From Streptomyces sp. NBC_00154 (lineage in GTDB: Bacteria > Actinomycetota > Actinomycetes > Streptomycetales > Streptomycetaceae): 64,000 bases of DNA. Both the position numbers and the translations under genes were made by a program. Positions 42,262-53,955 of this stretch are shown here, one piece after another. The notes beneath the pieces are model-generated. The model was given only the letters and a program-made list of their open reading frames with translations. It had not been told where the DNA came from and made no database searches. The stretch covers positions 1,246,501 through 1,310,500 of the forward strand of contig NZ_JAPEMI010000001.1 of assembly GCF_026342835.1 (NCBI RefSeq), in the 5' to 3' direction. The stretch's first letter is position 1. The number at the start of each line of letters is the position of its first letter.

Positions 42262-42292
42262 AGGGGCGCCCGCCGGGAAGGCGGGCGCCCCT
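42262..42292 (-). terminator. Strong hairpin downstream of ffh
   Basis: Perfect 13-bp inverted repeat AGGGGCGCCCGCC (42262-42274) and GGCGGGCGCCCCT (42280-42292) with a 5-nt loop, 22 bp past the ffh stop. It separates ffh from ftsH. Confidence 0.85.
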
Positions 42293-42313
42293 CTCGCGCA
42301 TGGGCCGAGAACG

Positions 42314-43864
42314 TCAGCCCATGAACTTCTTGAACTCGTCCGGCAGCTCGAAGTTCTTGTCCTCCTGGGCCGGCAGACCGAACGCGCCGCCCTGCGCCGC
42401 AGCCTGCTCGCGGCGGGCCGCCGCAGCCTGCTCCTCGGCCTTGCGCTTCATCGGGTTGCCGCTCTTGCGCTTGCCCTTGGCCTGCTTGATCTGCTTCTTC
42501 TGGCGACCGGGACCGCCACCCATGCCGGGCATCCCCGGCATGCCCGGCATGCCGCCGCCCTGCGCCATCTTCGACATCATCTTGCGCGCCTCGAAGAACC
42601 GCTCCACCAGGTTCTTCACGGCGGACACCTCGACACCCGAGCCCTTGGCGATACGGGCCCGGCGCGAGCCGTTGATGATCGTCGGTTCCTGCCGCTCGTG
42701 CGGCGTCATCGACTTGATGATCGCGGCGGTACGATCCACGTCCCGCTCGTCGATGCTGTTGATCTGGTCCTTGATCTGCCCCATGCCGGGCAGCATCCCG
42801 AGCAGCTTGGAGATGGAGCCCATCTTCCTGACCTGCTCCATCTGCGCCAGGAAGTCGTCGAGCGTGAAGTCCTTGCCCTTGCTGGACGCCAGCTTGGAGG
42901 CCATTTTGGCGGCCTCTTCCTGGGTGAAGGTCTTCTCCGCCTGCTCGATCAGGGTGAGCAGGTCACCCATGTCGAGGATGCGCGACGCCATGCGGTCGGG
43001 GTGGAAGGCGTCGAAGTCCTCGAGCTTCTCACCGTTCGACGCGAACATGATCTGCTTGCCCGTGACATGGGCGATCGACAGGGCGGCACCACCGCGGGCG
43101 TCACCGTCGAGCTTGGAGAGCACCACGCCGTCGAAGCCGACACCGTCGCGGAAGGCCTCGGCGGTGTTGACCGCGTCCTGGCCGATCATCGCGTCGACGA
43201 CGAAGAGGATCTCGTCGGGGCTGACGGCGTCGCGGATGTCCGCGGCCTGCTGCATCAGCTCCTGGTCGATACCGAGGCGGCCCGCGGTGTCGACGATCAC
43301 CACGTCGAACTGCTTGGAGCGGGCGTGCTCGATGGAGTCCTTGGCGACCTGGACCGGGTCACCGACGCCGTTGCCCGGCTGCGGGGCGTACACCGCGACA
43401 CCGGCGCGGTCGGCGACGACGCTCAGCTGGTTGACGGCGTTGGGGCGCTGGAGGTCACAGGCGACGAGCAGCGGCGAGTGACCCTGCCCCTTGAGCCAGA
43501 CACCGAGCTTTCCGGCCAGGGTGGTCTTACCGGCACCCTGCAGACCGGCCAGCATGATCACGGTGGGCGGGTTCTTGGCGAACCGCACCCGCCGGGTCTC
43601 GCCGCCGAGGATGCCGACGAGCTCCTCGTTGACGATCTTGACGACCTGCTGGGCAGGGTTCAGCGCCTGGGAGACCTCGACGCCGCGCGCCCGCTCCTTG
43701 ACATTGGCGATGAAGGCGCGGACCACGGGAAGCGCGACATCGGCCTCGAGCAGGGCGATACGGATCTCGCGTGCCGTGGCGTCGATGTCCGCCTCGGACA
43801 AGCGGCCCTTGCCCCGGAGGTTCTTGAAAGTCGCGGCAAGGCGGTCGGAGAGAGTATCGAACAC
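42314..43864 (-). CDS. ffh: Signal recognition particle protein Ffh
   Basis: A 516-residue SRP54-type GTPase that binds signal sequences and 4.5S RNA and docks with FtsY. N domain (FDTLSDRLAATFKNLRGKGR), G domain with G1 GLQGAGKTTLAGKLG, G3-type DTAGRLGIDQEL and G4-type TKLDGDARGG-like stretch. The M domain at the C-terminus is Met-rich (GGGMPGMPGMPGMGGGPGRQ), then a basic, RNA-binding run. The start is GTG 43864. The gene lies between glnD and ftsH on the minus strand. Confidence 0.96.
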   Translation of the reverse strand: MFDTLSDRLAATFKNLRGKGRLSEADIDATAREIRIALLEADVALPVVRAFIANVKERARGVEVSQALNPAQQVVKIVNEELVGILGGETRRVRFAKNPPTVIMLAGLQGAGKTTLAGKLGVWLKGQGHSPLLVACDLQRPNAVNQLSVVADRAGVAVYAPQPGNGVGDPVQVAKDSIEHARSKQFDVVIVDTAGRLGIDQELMQQAADIRDAVSPDEILFVVDAMIGQDAVNTAEAFRDGVGFDGVVLSKLDGDARGGAALSIAHVTGKQIMFASNGEKLEDFDAFHPDRMASRILDMGDLLTLIEQAEKTFTQEEAAKMASKLASSKGKDFTLDDFLAQMEQVRKMGSISKLLGMLPGMGQIKDQINSIDERDVDRTAAIIKSMTPHERQEPTIINGSRRARIAKGSGVEVSAVKNLVERFFEARKMMSKMAQGGGMPGMPGMPGMGGGPGRQKKQIKQAKGKRKSGNPMKRKAEEQAAAARREQAAAQGGAFGLPAQEDKNFELPDEFKKFMG

Positions 43865-43941
43865 GGCGCTCGTCGGTCCTCAGGGTCGGGGTCGGGTGCA
43901 GGTCAGTCGTCCCCCAGGGTATCCGGACGCCGGGAAACGCA

Positions 43942-43982
43942 AAGCCCTCGCCCGCATACTCGTGACGGACGAGGGCCTCTTC
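43942..43982 (-). terminator. Hairpin downstream of glnD
   Basis: Inverted repeat GCCCTCG (43944-43950) and CGAGGGC (about 43970-43976), about 20 bp past the glnD stop. On the minus strand a T-rich GCTTTGCGTTT follows. Confidence 0.7.
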
Positions 43983-43998
43983 ACGTGATCGCGGAAGC

Positions 43999-46452
43999 TC
44001 AGCTCAGGGCCCGCTGCACCTCTCCGGCCAGCTCGGCGGCCCGTACATCGGCCAACGGCTCGCCGTCCGCCCCTGTGACATAGAACGCGTCCACCGCGTT
44101 CGCCCCCAGCGTCGACACATGCGCGCTGCGCACCCGTACCGCGCTCTGCTCCAGCGCCCGGCCGATCCGGTGCAGCAGCCCCGGAGCGTCCTGGGCCCTC
44201 ACCTCGATCACCGTCGCCAGCCGGGAACCGGCCGGTGCGACCGTCACCCGGGGCGGCGGGGCCTTCACCCCGCGGCGCCGCGGATAGGCGGCCTCGCGTT
44301 CGGCGAGGCGGGCCTGGATGTCGAGGGAGCCGTCCAGGGCGCGTACGAGATCGGCGCGGAGCCGGGTGGCCTGTGGCAGGGAGCCGTATTCGGCCGCCAC
44401 CCGCCAGCTGAGCAGCAGGACGTCGACACACTCGCCGAGCTCGGTGGGGAGCTCGACGGCCCGCAGGTCGGCGGCGCGGACGGTGAGGCGGTGCAGGGCG
44501 AGTACTCCGGCGGCGGCGGGCAGGACGCCTGGGCGGTCAGGGACGGCGATGAGGAGTTCGACACCGACGGGTTCCGGCTCGCCGTCCCCGTTCGCGGGTT
44601 CGGCCTGAGCGTGCAGGGCGAGGACGGGTTCGCCGGTGCGCAGTGCCTCGATGGCGAGGCGTTCCTGCTCGGCGCTGGGTTCGGCCGGTTCGGGTTCGTC
44701 CGGGGCCTCACCCGCGAGGACGGCGCCGACGCGCTTGACCAGGTCGGTCACGAGGGAGGCGCGCCAGGTGGACCAGGCGGCGGGCCCGGTGGCCAGCGCG
44801 TCGGCCTCGGTGAGGGCGTGCAGGAGTTCCAGCGTGGACGTGGTCCCGACGGCGGTGGCGACGGACCGGACGGTCGCCGGGTCGTCGAGGTCGCGGCGGG
44901 TGGCGGTCTCGACGAGCAGCAGATGGTGACGTACGAGCGTGGCGATGACGCCCACGTCGTGCTGGTCGAAGCCGATCCGGGCGGCGACGTCGCGGGCGAT
45001 GACTTCTCCGGCGACGGAGTGGTCGCCGGGCCAGCCCTTGCCGATGTCGTGCAGCAGGGCGGCGACGAGGAGGAGGTCGGGGCGGCCGACGCGGCGGGTG
45101 AGGGAGGAGGCCCGGACGGCTGCCTCGACGAGGTGGCGGTCGACGGTCCAGGTGTGCACGGGGTTGCGCTGGGGCCGGCAGTGGACGCGTTCCCAGTCGG
45201 GCAGCAGCCGGGTGATCAGCCCTTCCGCTTCGAGGGCTTCCCAGACGGGCACGGTGGCCTCGCCCGCGCCGAGCAGGGTGACGAGTTCCTCACGGGCCTC
45301 GGCGGGCCAGGGCACGGGCAGTGGGCGCGCGGCGGTGGCGAGGTGGCGTACGACATGCCGGGAGATCGGCAGTTCGGACTGGGCGGCCGCGGCGGCCGCG
45401 CGCAGCACGAGCACCGGGTCGCGTTCGGGGCGGGCGGTGCGGGCGAGGACGACTTCGCCGTCGGCCTCGACGACGCCGTCGGCGAGCGGGGTGCGCTCCG
45501 GGGCGGCCGCCTTGCCACCGCCCAGCATGGCGCGCAGCCGGGGGCGCACGGACCGGGCGCGGAGCACGCGGTTGACCTCGCGCCAGGTGACGTCGGTGGC
45601 GTACGAGACGGTGCGCGCGGCCTCGTACACCTGGCGCAGCAGTGCGTCGGCGTCGAGGAGGCCGAGCGCGGTGGCGACCTGGTCCTGTTCCTGGAGGGCG
45701 AGACGGTCGGTGGCACGGCCGGTGGTCAGGTGCAGGGCGTCGCGGGCGTCGAGGAGTACGCGCCGGGCCTCGGCGAGGCCTTCGCGGGGCGCGTCGGCGA
45801 CCCAGGAGGCGGCGACGGCGCGCAGGGCGGTGGCGTCGCGCAGTCCGCCGCGGGCCTCCTTGAGGTCGGGTTCGAGGAGGAACTGGAGCTCGCCCTGGCG
45901 TTCGGCCCGTTCGCGGCAGAGTTCGTCGAGGGCCGGGAGGCGTTTGGGGGCGAGGTTGCGCCAGTCGGCGAGGATCGTGGTGCGCATCGCGGCGACCAGG
46001 CCGAGGTCTCCGGCGACGGGCCGGGCGTCGAGCAGTCCGAGCTGCACCTTGAGGTCCTCGCCCGCCGTCTTCCTGGCCTCGGCGGGGGTGCGTACGGAGT
46101 GGTCGAGCGCGAGGCCGAGGTCCCAGACGGGGTACCAGATGCGGTCGGCGAGGGAGGCGATGGCGCCGGCGTCGGCATTGCCGTCGTGCAGCAGCAGGAG
46201 GTCGAGGTCGCTGCGCGGGGAGAGTTCGCCGCGGCCGTAGCCGCCGACGGCGACCAGGGCTGCGCCGCGGACGCCGGTCGCCTCTACGGCGGTGGCGAAC
46301 AGGGCGGTCAGCCAGTCGTCGGTGAGGGAGGCGAGGGCCGCACGGCGCGGCGGCCCGGACTGCGCCTTCTCCTGGAGGAGGCGCAGTCGGGCCGCCGCGT
46401 AGCCGCTGGGTCCCGAGTCTTCGGAATCGGTGGTCACTTCAGTGCTCGTCAC
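43999..46452 (-). CDS. glnD: PII nucleotidyltransferase (GlnD)
   Basis: An 817-residue sensor enzyme that modifies the PII protein GlnK according to glutamine. Domains: nucleotidyltransferase (ALVAVGGYGRGELSPRSDLD, then LDLLLLHDGN), a GlnD-linker helix region, an HD domain (LLVAALLHDIGKGWPGDHSV) and two ACT domains near the C-terminus, the last with VIEVRAQDAPGLLHRIGRAL. In Streptomyces this enzyme adenylylates, rather than uridylylates, GlnK, from published work. The GTG start is chosen at 46452. It is 31 bp downstream of glnK. Confidence 0.95.
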   Translation of the reverse strand: MTSTEVTTDSEDSGPSGYAAARLRLLQEKAQSGPPRRAALASLTDDWLTALFATAVEATGVRGAALVAVGGYGRGELSPRSDLDLLLLHDGNADAGAIASLADRIWYPVWDLGLALDHSVRTPAEARKTAGEDLKVQLGLLDARPVAGDLGLVAAMRTTILADWRNLAPKRLPALDELCRERAERQGELQFLLEPDLKEARGGLRDATALRAVAASWVADAPREGLAEARRVLLDARDALHLTTGRATDRLALQEQDQVATALGLLDADALLRQVYEAARTVSYATDVTWREVNRVLRARSVRPRLRAMLGGGKAAAPERTPLADGVVEADGEVVLARTARPERDPVLVLRAAAAAAQSELPISRHVVRHLATAARPLPVPWPAEAREELVTLLGAGEATVPVWEALEAEGLITRLLPDWERVHCRPQRNPVHTWTVDRHLVEAAVRASSLTRRVGRPDLLLVAALLHDIGKGWPGDHSVAGEVIARDVAARIGFDQHDVGVIATLVRHHLLLVETATRRDLDDPATVRSVATAVGTTSTLELLHALTEADALATGPAAWSTWRASLVTDLVKRVGAVLAGEAPDEPEPAEPSAEQERLAIEALRTGEPVLALHAQAEPANGDGEPEPVGVELLIAVPDRPGVLPAAAGVLALHRLTVRAADLRAVELPTELGECVDVLLLSWRVAAEYGSLPQATRLRADLVRALDGSLDIQARLAEREAAYPRRRGVKAPPPRVTVAPAGSRLATVIEVRAQDAPGLLHRIGRALEQSAVRVRSAHVSTLGANAVDAFYVTGADGEPLADVRAAELAGEVQRALS

Positions 46453-46483
46453 CCAGCTGCCTTTCAGTTTGCGAGACCGTCGG

Positions 46484-48340
<1,857 letters not shown>

Positions 48341-48540
48341 TTACGTCCCCATGAATCGTGAGTGGCGTATCCGGGGCCGGGCCTACCCTGCGGCCGGGGC
48401 CGCATACGGTGCGGTTACGACTCTGGAGTACGGGAACGGGAACGCGAACCGGCCACGCCGATCACCCACTGACCTGGCAAGGGGGAGCCGAAATCGGTCT
48501 GTGCGGGGTGCTCGTCGTGGCCGGAGTGCTGGGTGCCCGG

Positions 48541-50016
48541 TCAGATCGCCTCAGCGGTCTCGGGCAGCTGCTCGGTGAGCAGATCGGTGAGCCTGGCGAC
48601 CTCGGGGATGTCTCCGAAGTCCCTGGCAGCGGTGTCGACGGTCTTGCGCAGCCGGGTGTTGACGCGCTCGGAGCGGACCTTCTTGGCGACCCGCAGGGCC
48701 TTTTCGGCCAGCAGGGTGGACTGTTCGGGTTCGCGCTTGAGGAGGTGCACCGTGGCGAGGCCGACCAGGTTCAGTGCGTACGACCGCTGGTGCTCGTCGT
48801 CCTCGCCGAAGAGCTCGACGGCCTTCTCCATGATCGGCTCGGCGAGCGAGGCGTACGTGGGGCTGCGGCCGGCGACATAGGCCAGGTCACGGTACGAGTG
48901 GGAATTCTCGCCGTTGAGTTCGGCCTCGGAGAAGAAGCGGATCCAGTCGGGCTCGGGCTCGCCGTCGATCCCGGCGTCGAGGAAGGTGTCCTCGGCCATC
49001 CGGACGGCTCGCTTGCACTTGCTGGGCTGGCCCATGTTGGCGTAGGCGCGGGCCTCCATCGCATACAGCATGGCCTGGGTGCGCGGGGTGGCGCAGTCCC
49101 GGCTGCCGTACTGGGCCAGATGGATGAGTTCGAGGGCGTCGTCGGGCCGTCCCAGGTGGATCATCTGGCGACTCATGCTGGACAGGACGTAACTGCCCAG
49201 CGGTTTGTCGCCGGCCTCCTTGGCGGCGTGCAGCGCGAGGACGAAGTACTTCTGGGCGGTGGGCTGGAGACCGACGTCATAGCTCATCCAGCCCGCCAGT
49301 TCGGCCAGTTCGGCCGCGCACCGGAAGAGCCGCTTGGCGGTGGCCGCGGGCTGTGGTTCCTGCAACAGGTCGGTGACCTCGTGGAGCTGGCCCACGACGG
49401 CCTTGCGTCGCAGGCCCCCGCCGCACTGGGCGTCCCACTGGCGGAACATCACAGTGGTGGACTCCAGCAGGTCGAGTTCGGGGCTCGAGAGGCGGGAGGG
49501 GCGCCGATCCGCCGCGGACGGCTCCGGATCCGCCGGGGCCGCGGCGGCGACCGGCACCAGCCACCGCTGCATGGGCTCGATGAGAGCCGGGCCCGCGGCG
49601 AGGGCGAGCGAGGTGCCGAGGAAGCCGCGGCGGGCGAGCATCAGGTCGCTGCGGGAGAACTCGCTGAGCAGCGCGACGGTCTGCGGGCCCGCCCAGGGCA
49701 GGTCGACACCGGCCACCGACGGTGACTGATGGGCGGAGCGCAGCCCGAGGTCCTCGACGGCGACGACGGTGCCGAAGCGCTCCGAGAACAGCTCGGAGAG
49801 GATGCGCGGAATCGGCTCACGCGGCTGTTCACCGTCGAGCCAGCGCCGGACCCGGGAGGTGTCCGTGCTGATGTGGTGGGCGCCCATCTGGCGCGCCCTG
49901 CGGTTCACCTGCCGTGCCAGCTCGCCCTTCGACCAGCCGCTGCGCACGAACCATGATCCCAATTGCCCGTTGGGGCGCTTACCGGCATTCGAATCGCCTG
50001 CGCCGCTGCCACTCAC
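48541..50016 (-). CDS. nsdA: NsdA-type negative regulator of sporulation and antibiotic production
   Basis: A 491-residue regulator. The N-terminal 100 residues carry a helix-turn-helix-like region (WSKGELARQVNRRARQMGAH, then SRVRRWLDGEQPREPIPRIL). A hydrophobic patch follows (RRGFLGTSLALAAGPALIEP). The rest is helical TPR-like repeats (AELAELAGWMSYDVGLQPTA, LELIHLAQYGSRD). NsdA in S. coelicolor lies next to amtB and its loss raises antibiotic production; order and plan match here. The GTG start has GGGGGCG upstream; the longer frame to 51138 is an antisense artefact over the next gene. Confidence 0.88.
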   Translation of the reverse strand: MSGSGAGDSNAGKRPNGQLGSWFVRSGWSKGELARQVNRRARQMGAHHISTDTSRVRRWLDGEQPREPIPRILSELFSERFGTVVAVEDLGLRSAHQSPSVAGVDLPWAGPQTVALLSEFSRSDLMLARRGFLGTSLALAAGPALIEPMQRWLVPVAAAAPADPEPSAADRRPSRLSSPELDLLESTTVMFRQWDAQCGGGLRRKAVVGQLHEVTDLLQEPQPAATAKRLFRCAAELAELAGWMSYDVGLQPTAQKYFVLALHAAKEAGDKPLGSYVLSSMSRQMIHLGRPDDALELIHLAQYGSRDCATPRTQAMLYAMEARAYANMGQPSKCKRAVRMAEDTFLDAGIDGEPEPDWIRFFSEAELNGENSHSYRDLAYVAGRSPTYASLAEPIMEKAVELFGEDDEHQRSYALNLVGLATVHLLKREPEQSTLLAEKALRVAKKVRSERVNTRLRKTVDTAARDFGDIPEVARLTDLLTEQLPETAEAI

Positions 50017-50440
50017 TGGAACGCCCCCATCCCGCTGAATACGTGTCGCGCGAACCACTATCAGAATGCCGTGGGCCGAAGCCGTCCGTACGGCGGTTTC
50101 GCACCATCGAACAGGAAATCGATTTGCCTCCGGCATACCCATCGGCGCACATACTTCCATGGTTCGTGTACCGACGGTAATCCTACGATCACCCGCTCGG
50201 CGACCGTGATTACAGAAACGCCACCATTCGCCACCCCATCGAATGAACGCGTTCACCGTCGGGCGCGATTCACTTGACAGACGGCGATCAGTAGCAGACG
50301 CAGTGACGCACACAGGGGCGCGCGGACCGTGTCGCACCACCTGGGGTTCGTGCGTGCGCCGCTCGGTCGACGGGGCGACGGAATGTAACGACCTCACTCC
50401 GCGTCGTAACCACCGGCGAGCCGGACCCGTTGGAGGGGGC
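50017..50440. other. Intergenic region between divergent nsdA and prim-pol-like genes
   Basis: About 420 bp, lower in G+C than its surroundings in its left half. It should hold the divergent promoters of nsdA and the prim-pol-like gene. No gene, repeat or RNA is evident. Confidence 0.5.
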
Positions 50441-51142
50441 ATGGGCTTCACGATCGGCGGCATCCGTGAGATGCGATCCGGCTCACGGCGGCGAGGCCGT
50501 ACGGCCGAGTGCACCGCGGTGGCCGAATACACAGGGCTGTGGGGCTGGGCCGTCGCGCCGGGAGCCCGGGCCGCGGCCGGCCGCTGCTCGTGCGGCGACA
50601 ACAGCTGCGCCTCCCCCGGCGCGCATCCGCTGGACTTCGCCGACGAGGTGCCGGCCGGCGCCACGCTGGACATGGCGGCGAGCACGTGGGCGGAGGTGCC
50701 GGGCGCTTCGATGCTGCTGCCGGTGGGGCGCACGTTCGACGTCCTCGATGTCGCCGAACCGGCCGGGCGCCGGGCGCTGGTGCGGCTGGAGCGGATGGGG
50801 CTGCCGCTCGGCCCGGTGGCGGTGACACCGTCCGGACGGGCCCAGTTCTTCGTCGCGCCGGGCGCCGCCACCGAACTTCCGCAGCTGCTGTACCGGATGG
50901 GCTGGGACGACGCGGATCTGGATCTGCGGGCGCTGGGTCCCGGCTGCCACATCACCGCTCCGCCGTCCGACGAGGGCGGCCTCGGCCCGGTCCGCTGGCT
51001 GCGTCCGCCGGTGCTGGACACGTCGGGAAGGCCGCCGCAGGCGCGGCTGCTACTGGGCACGCTGGCGTACATCTGCCATCGCTCCAGGGGCGTGAAACCC
51101 AGTTGCCGGACGGGCTCGAAAGCGAGCCCGTCCGGCAACTGA
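50441..51142 (+). CDS. Bifunctional DNA primase/polymerase-like protein (chromosomal)
   Basis: A 233-residue protein related to the prim-pol N-terminal domain family, starting at ATG behind GGAGGGGG. It has ECTAVAEYTGLWGWAVAPGA and a Cys cluster (GRCSCGDNSCASPGAHPLDF), then FDVLDVAEPAGRRALVRLER with an acidic motif (DVLDV) in the prim-pol metal position. It is shorter than AICE prim-pols and is conserved beside nsdA in Streptomyces, where its role is unknown. The final 13 codons lie in a strong hairpin, so the natural C-terminus may be shorter. Confidence 0.75.
   Translation: MGFTIGGIREMRSGSRRRGRTAECTAVAEYTGLWGWAVAPGARAAAGRCSCGDNSCASPGAHPLDFADEVPAGATLDMAASTWAEVPGASMLLPVGRTFDVLDVAEPAGRRALVRLERMGLPLGPVAVTPSGRAQFFVAPGAATELPQLLYRMGWDDADLDLRALGPGCHITAPPSDEGGLGPVRWLRPPVLDTSGRPPQARLLLGTLAYICHRSRGVKPSCRTGSKASPSGN
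51101..51140. terminator. 18-bp stem terminator between convergent genes
   Basis: Perfect inverted repeat of 18 bp (51101-51118 and 51123-51140, core GCCGGACGGGCTCG) with a 4-nt loop AAAG. It serves both the prim-pol-like gene and ftsY (ends 51179), and overlaps the last codons of the former. Confidence 0.85.
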
Positions 51143-51178
51143 GGACGAAACGGCGACCGGGCGGACCCGGCGGCGGCG

Positions 51179-52393
51179 TCAGTCGCCGATCAGCGCGTCG
51201 ACGAACGCCTCCGGCTCGAACGGAGCCAGATCGTCCGGACCCTCGCCCAGCCCCACCAGCTTCACCGGTACGCCCAGCTCGCGCTGGACGGCGATGACGA
51301 TGCCGCCCTTGGCGGTGCCGTCCAACTTGGTGAGGACGATGCCGGTGATGTCGACGACCTCGGCGAACACCCGGGCCTGAACCAGGCCGTTCTGCCCGGT
51401 CGTGGCGTCGAGGACGAGCAGGATCTCGTCGAGCGGGCCGTGCTTCTCGACGACACGCTTGACCTTGCCGAGCTCGTCCATGAGCCCGGTCTTGGTGTGC
51501 AGCCGGCCGGCGGTGTCGATGAGCACGACGTCGGCACCCTCGGCAATGCCTTCCTTCACCGCGTCGAAGGCGATCGACGCCGGGTCACCGCCCTCGGGTC
51601 CGCGGACGGTGCGGGCACCGACGCGCTCGCCCCAGGTCTGCAGCTGGTCGGCGGCGGCGGCACGGAACGTGTCGGCGGCGCCGAGCACGACACTGCGGCC
51701 GTCGGCGACGAGGACCCGGGCCAGCTTGCCCGTGGTGGTGGTCTTGCCGGTGCCGTTGACACCGACGACCATCACGACGCCGGGGGTGTCGACACCGCTC
51801 TCCGTCTTGACCGCACGGTCGAAGTCGGTGCCGAGCAGGGCGAGGAGCTCCTCGCGCAGCAGCGTGCGCAGCCCCTCGGGGGTACGGGTGCCGAGGACGC
51901 GGACGCGCTCGCGCAGCCGCTCCACCAGCTCCTGAGTGGGTGCGACGCCGACATCGGCGGTCAGCAGGGTGTCCTCGATCTCCTCCCAGGTGTCCTCGTC
52001 CAGATTGTCGCGGGACAGGAGCGTGAGGAGCCCCTTGCCAAGGGTGCTCTGTGAACGGGCGAGCCGGGCACGCAGCCGTACGAGACGGCCCGCGGTGGGC
52101 TCGGGGATCTCGAGCGCGGGGGCAGCGGGTGCCTCCGGCTCGGCGACTGCCGGGGCTTCCGCGACGGGAGCCTGGGCGTCGGGGGGACCGGCCTCCTCGA
52201 TGGTGCGGCGCGGTTCCTCGCGCGGTGTCTCGGCTTCCTCGCCGACATGGGGTTCGGCGGGAGGAATGAGGGTCGGCGTGCTCGACGGTGCCGGGGGCAG
52301 CTGCTTCTTCTTACGGCCGCTGACCACGAGCCCGCTGACCAGGCCGGCCACGACCAGGGCGGCGATGACTACAGCAAGGATGACGAATTCCAT
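51179..52393 (-). CDS. ftsY: SRP receptor FtsY
   Basis: A 404-residue membrane-bound GTPase receptor for SRP. The N-terminus has a membrane segment (EFVILAVVIAALVVAGLVSG) and a Pro/Glu/Ala-rich acidic A domain. Then the NG domains: GVNGTGKTTTTGKLARVLVA (G1), DTFRAAAADQL, LIDTAGRLHTKTGLMDELGK (G3) and TKLDGTAKGGIVIAV (G4). Partner Ffh is encoded at 42314. The start is ATG 52393. It converges with the prim-pol-like gene across a terminator and diverges from the NCS1 permease. Confidence 0.96.
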   Translation of the reverse strand: MEFVILAVVIAALVVAGLVSGLVVSGRKKKQLPPAPSSTPTLIPPAEPHVGEEAETPREEPRRTIEEAGPPDAQAPVAEAPAVAEPEAPAAPALEIPEPTAGRLVRLRARLARSQSTLGKGLLTLLSRDNLDEDTWEEIEDTLLTADVGVAPTQELVERLRERVRVLGTRTPEGLRTLLREELLALLGTDFDRAVKTESGVDTPGVVMVVGVNGTGKTTTTGKLARVLVADGRSVVLGAADTFRAAAADQLQTWGERVGARTVRGPEGGDPASIAFDAVKEGIAEGADVVLIDTAGRLHTKTGLMDELGKVKRVVEKHGPLDEILLVLDATTGQNGLVQARVFAEVVDITGIVLTKLDGTAKGGIVIAVQRELGVPVKLVGLGEGPDDLAPFEPEAFVDALIGD

Positions 52394-52502
52394 AACCCAC
52401 CCAGTATCAGTCACGTCCGCGTCCGCGGGCGGCACCGGAGGATCACCCCGGAATCCAACAGGGCGTTATGCACCCTTTGGCGGTAAAGGTACGATCCCGT
52501 TC

Positions 52503-53873
52503 GTGGAGACCCGCGGCCTGGAACCCGTCCCCGACAGCGAGCGCACCGGTCGGGTCCGCACCCTCTTCCCCACCTGGGCCGCCGCCAATATGACCGTCCT
52601 GCTGCTCACCGTGGGTGCGGGGCTCGTCGTCTTCAGCGGCCTGAACTTCTGGCAGGTGCTGGTCGTCGCCGCCACGGCACCCGTCGTCAGTTACGGACTG
52701 GTCGGCCTGGTCTCGGTCGCCGGGCAGCGGGGCGGCGCGCCAGGCATGGCCCTCTCCCGGGCCGTCTTCGGGCAGCGCGGCAATCTGCTGCCCGGTGCGC
52801 TGATCTGGATCGCCCGCTGGGGCTGGGAGACCGTGAACGCGGTCACCGGTGCGTACGCCCTGCTGGCCGTGCTCGATCTGCTGTTCTCCGTCCGCTCCAC
52901 CACAGGCCTGGTCATGGCGGTGCTGGTGGCCTTCGTGGCGAGCAGCTTTCTGGTGTCCGGGCTCGGGGCGGGTGCACTGCGGGCGTGCTGCACCTGGTCG
53001 GCGTATCTCTTCGGCGGGTTCAGCGTCCTCGTGCTGATCCATCTGGGGGTCGGGACCGACTGGCGGGCCGTTCTGGACAGACCGGCCGGACCGACGGCGC
53101 TGATGATCGCCGGGATCGGCACCCTGGCGGCCGGTGGCATCAGCTGGGTGCCGTCCGGCCCGGACTTCACCCGCTATCTGCCGCGCACCACTCCCGGTAG
53201 GGCGGTGGTCGTGGCGACCGTGGGCGGTGCGGTGCTCGTCTCGCTGCCCTTGGTGCTGATGGGCGCGGTGATGGCGGTGGCCACTCCGGGCCTGGCCACC
53301 AGCAGCGATCCGGTCTCTTTCATCGGCACGCTGCTGCCGGACTGGATCTCGGTGCCGTATCTGCTGATTGCCGTGGTGGGAATGGTGCTGATCAACGCGA
53401 TGTCGATGTATTCGGCCGGTTTCACCGCACAGACGCTGGGATTCATGATCCCGCGCACCTGGGCGGTCGGGGTGAATGCCACCATCAGTCTCCTACTCGG
53501 CGGATTGCTGATAATGGCGACGAGTGGCTTTATCGATCCGTTCGTCTCCTTTCTGACGTTGCTCGCGGTGACGTTCTCCGCCTGGATCGGCGTCTTCGGC
53601 GTGGATCTGCTGCGGGGGCGCACGTACGATGCGGCGGCGCTGCTGGACACCACTTCCGCCGGCGCCTACTGGTACACGGGCGGCTTCTCCGTGCCCGCCG
53701 TGGCCGCGTGGGGTTCGGGGCTGGTGGTCGGGCTGCTGCTGACCGCCGTGGAGTGGTTCACCGGCCCGCTCGCCACCACCTGGATCGGGCGCCACGGTCT
53801 GGGCTGGGCGGCCACCATCGCCGTCTCCGGCGCCCTGTACGCCCTGCTGCCGCGCCCGGCCGGGGCGCGGTGA
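52503..53873 (+). CDS. NCS1-family nucleobase/cytosine permease
   Basis: A 456-residue permease of the purine-cytosine (NCS1) family with about twelve membrane segments. Seen: an N-terminal PDSERTGRVRTLFPTWAAAN leader, then LLTVGAGLVVFSGLNFWQVL, and GISWVPSGPDFTRYLPRTTP, the conserved region between segments. The likely substrate is a nucleobase or related heterocycle; which one is not evident. The GTG start lies in a poor ribosome context. It is divergent from ftsY and 82 bp upstream of the LLM oxidoreductase, with which it may form an operon. Confidence 0.85.
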   Translation: METRGLEPVPDSERTGRVRTLFPTWAAANMTVLLLTVGAGLVVFSGLNFWQVLVVAATAPVVSYGLVGLVSVAGQRGGAPGMALSRAVFGQRGNLLPGALIWIARWGWETVNAVTGAYALLAVLDLLFSVRSTTGLVMAVLVAFVASSFLVSGLGAGALRACCTWSAYLFGGFSVLVLIHLGVGTDWRAVLDRPAGPTALMIAGIGTLAAGGISWVPSGPDFTRYLPRTTPGRAVVVATVGGAVLVSLPLVLMGAVMAVATPGLATSSDPVSFIGTLLPDWISVPYLLIAVVGMVLINAMSMYSAGFTAQTLGFMIPRTWAVGVNATISLLLGGLLIMATSGFIDPFVSFLTLLAVTFSAWIGVFGVDLLRGRTYDAAALLDTTSAGAYWYTGGFSVPAVAAWGSGLVVGLLLTAVEWFTGPLATTWIGRHGLGWAATIAVSGALYALLPRPAGAR

Positions 53874-53955
53874 CGGCACACCTCTACACTTCTGACGCCA
53901 TGTCAGCTACTCTCCCGGCGCGCCAAGCCCGCCCGGCGAAGAGGGGACACCCGTC

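Noticed and set aside
50017..51138. Extension of nsdA upstream to 51138
   Set aside because: This covers the divergent prim-pol-like gene and the intergenic region with low-complexity translation. The GTG at 50016 has a good ribosome site.
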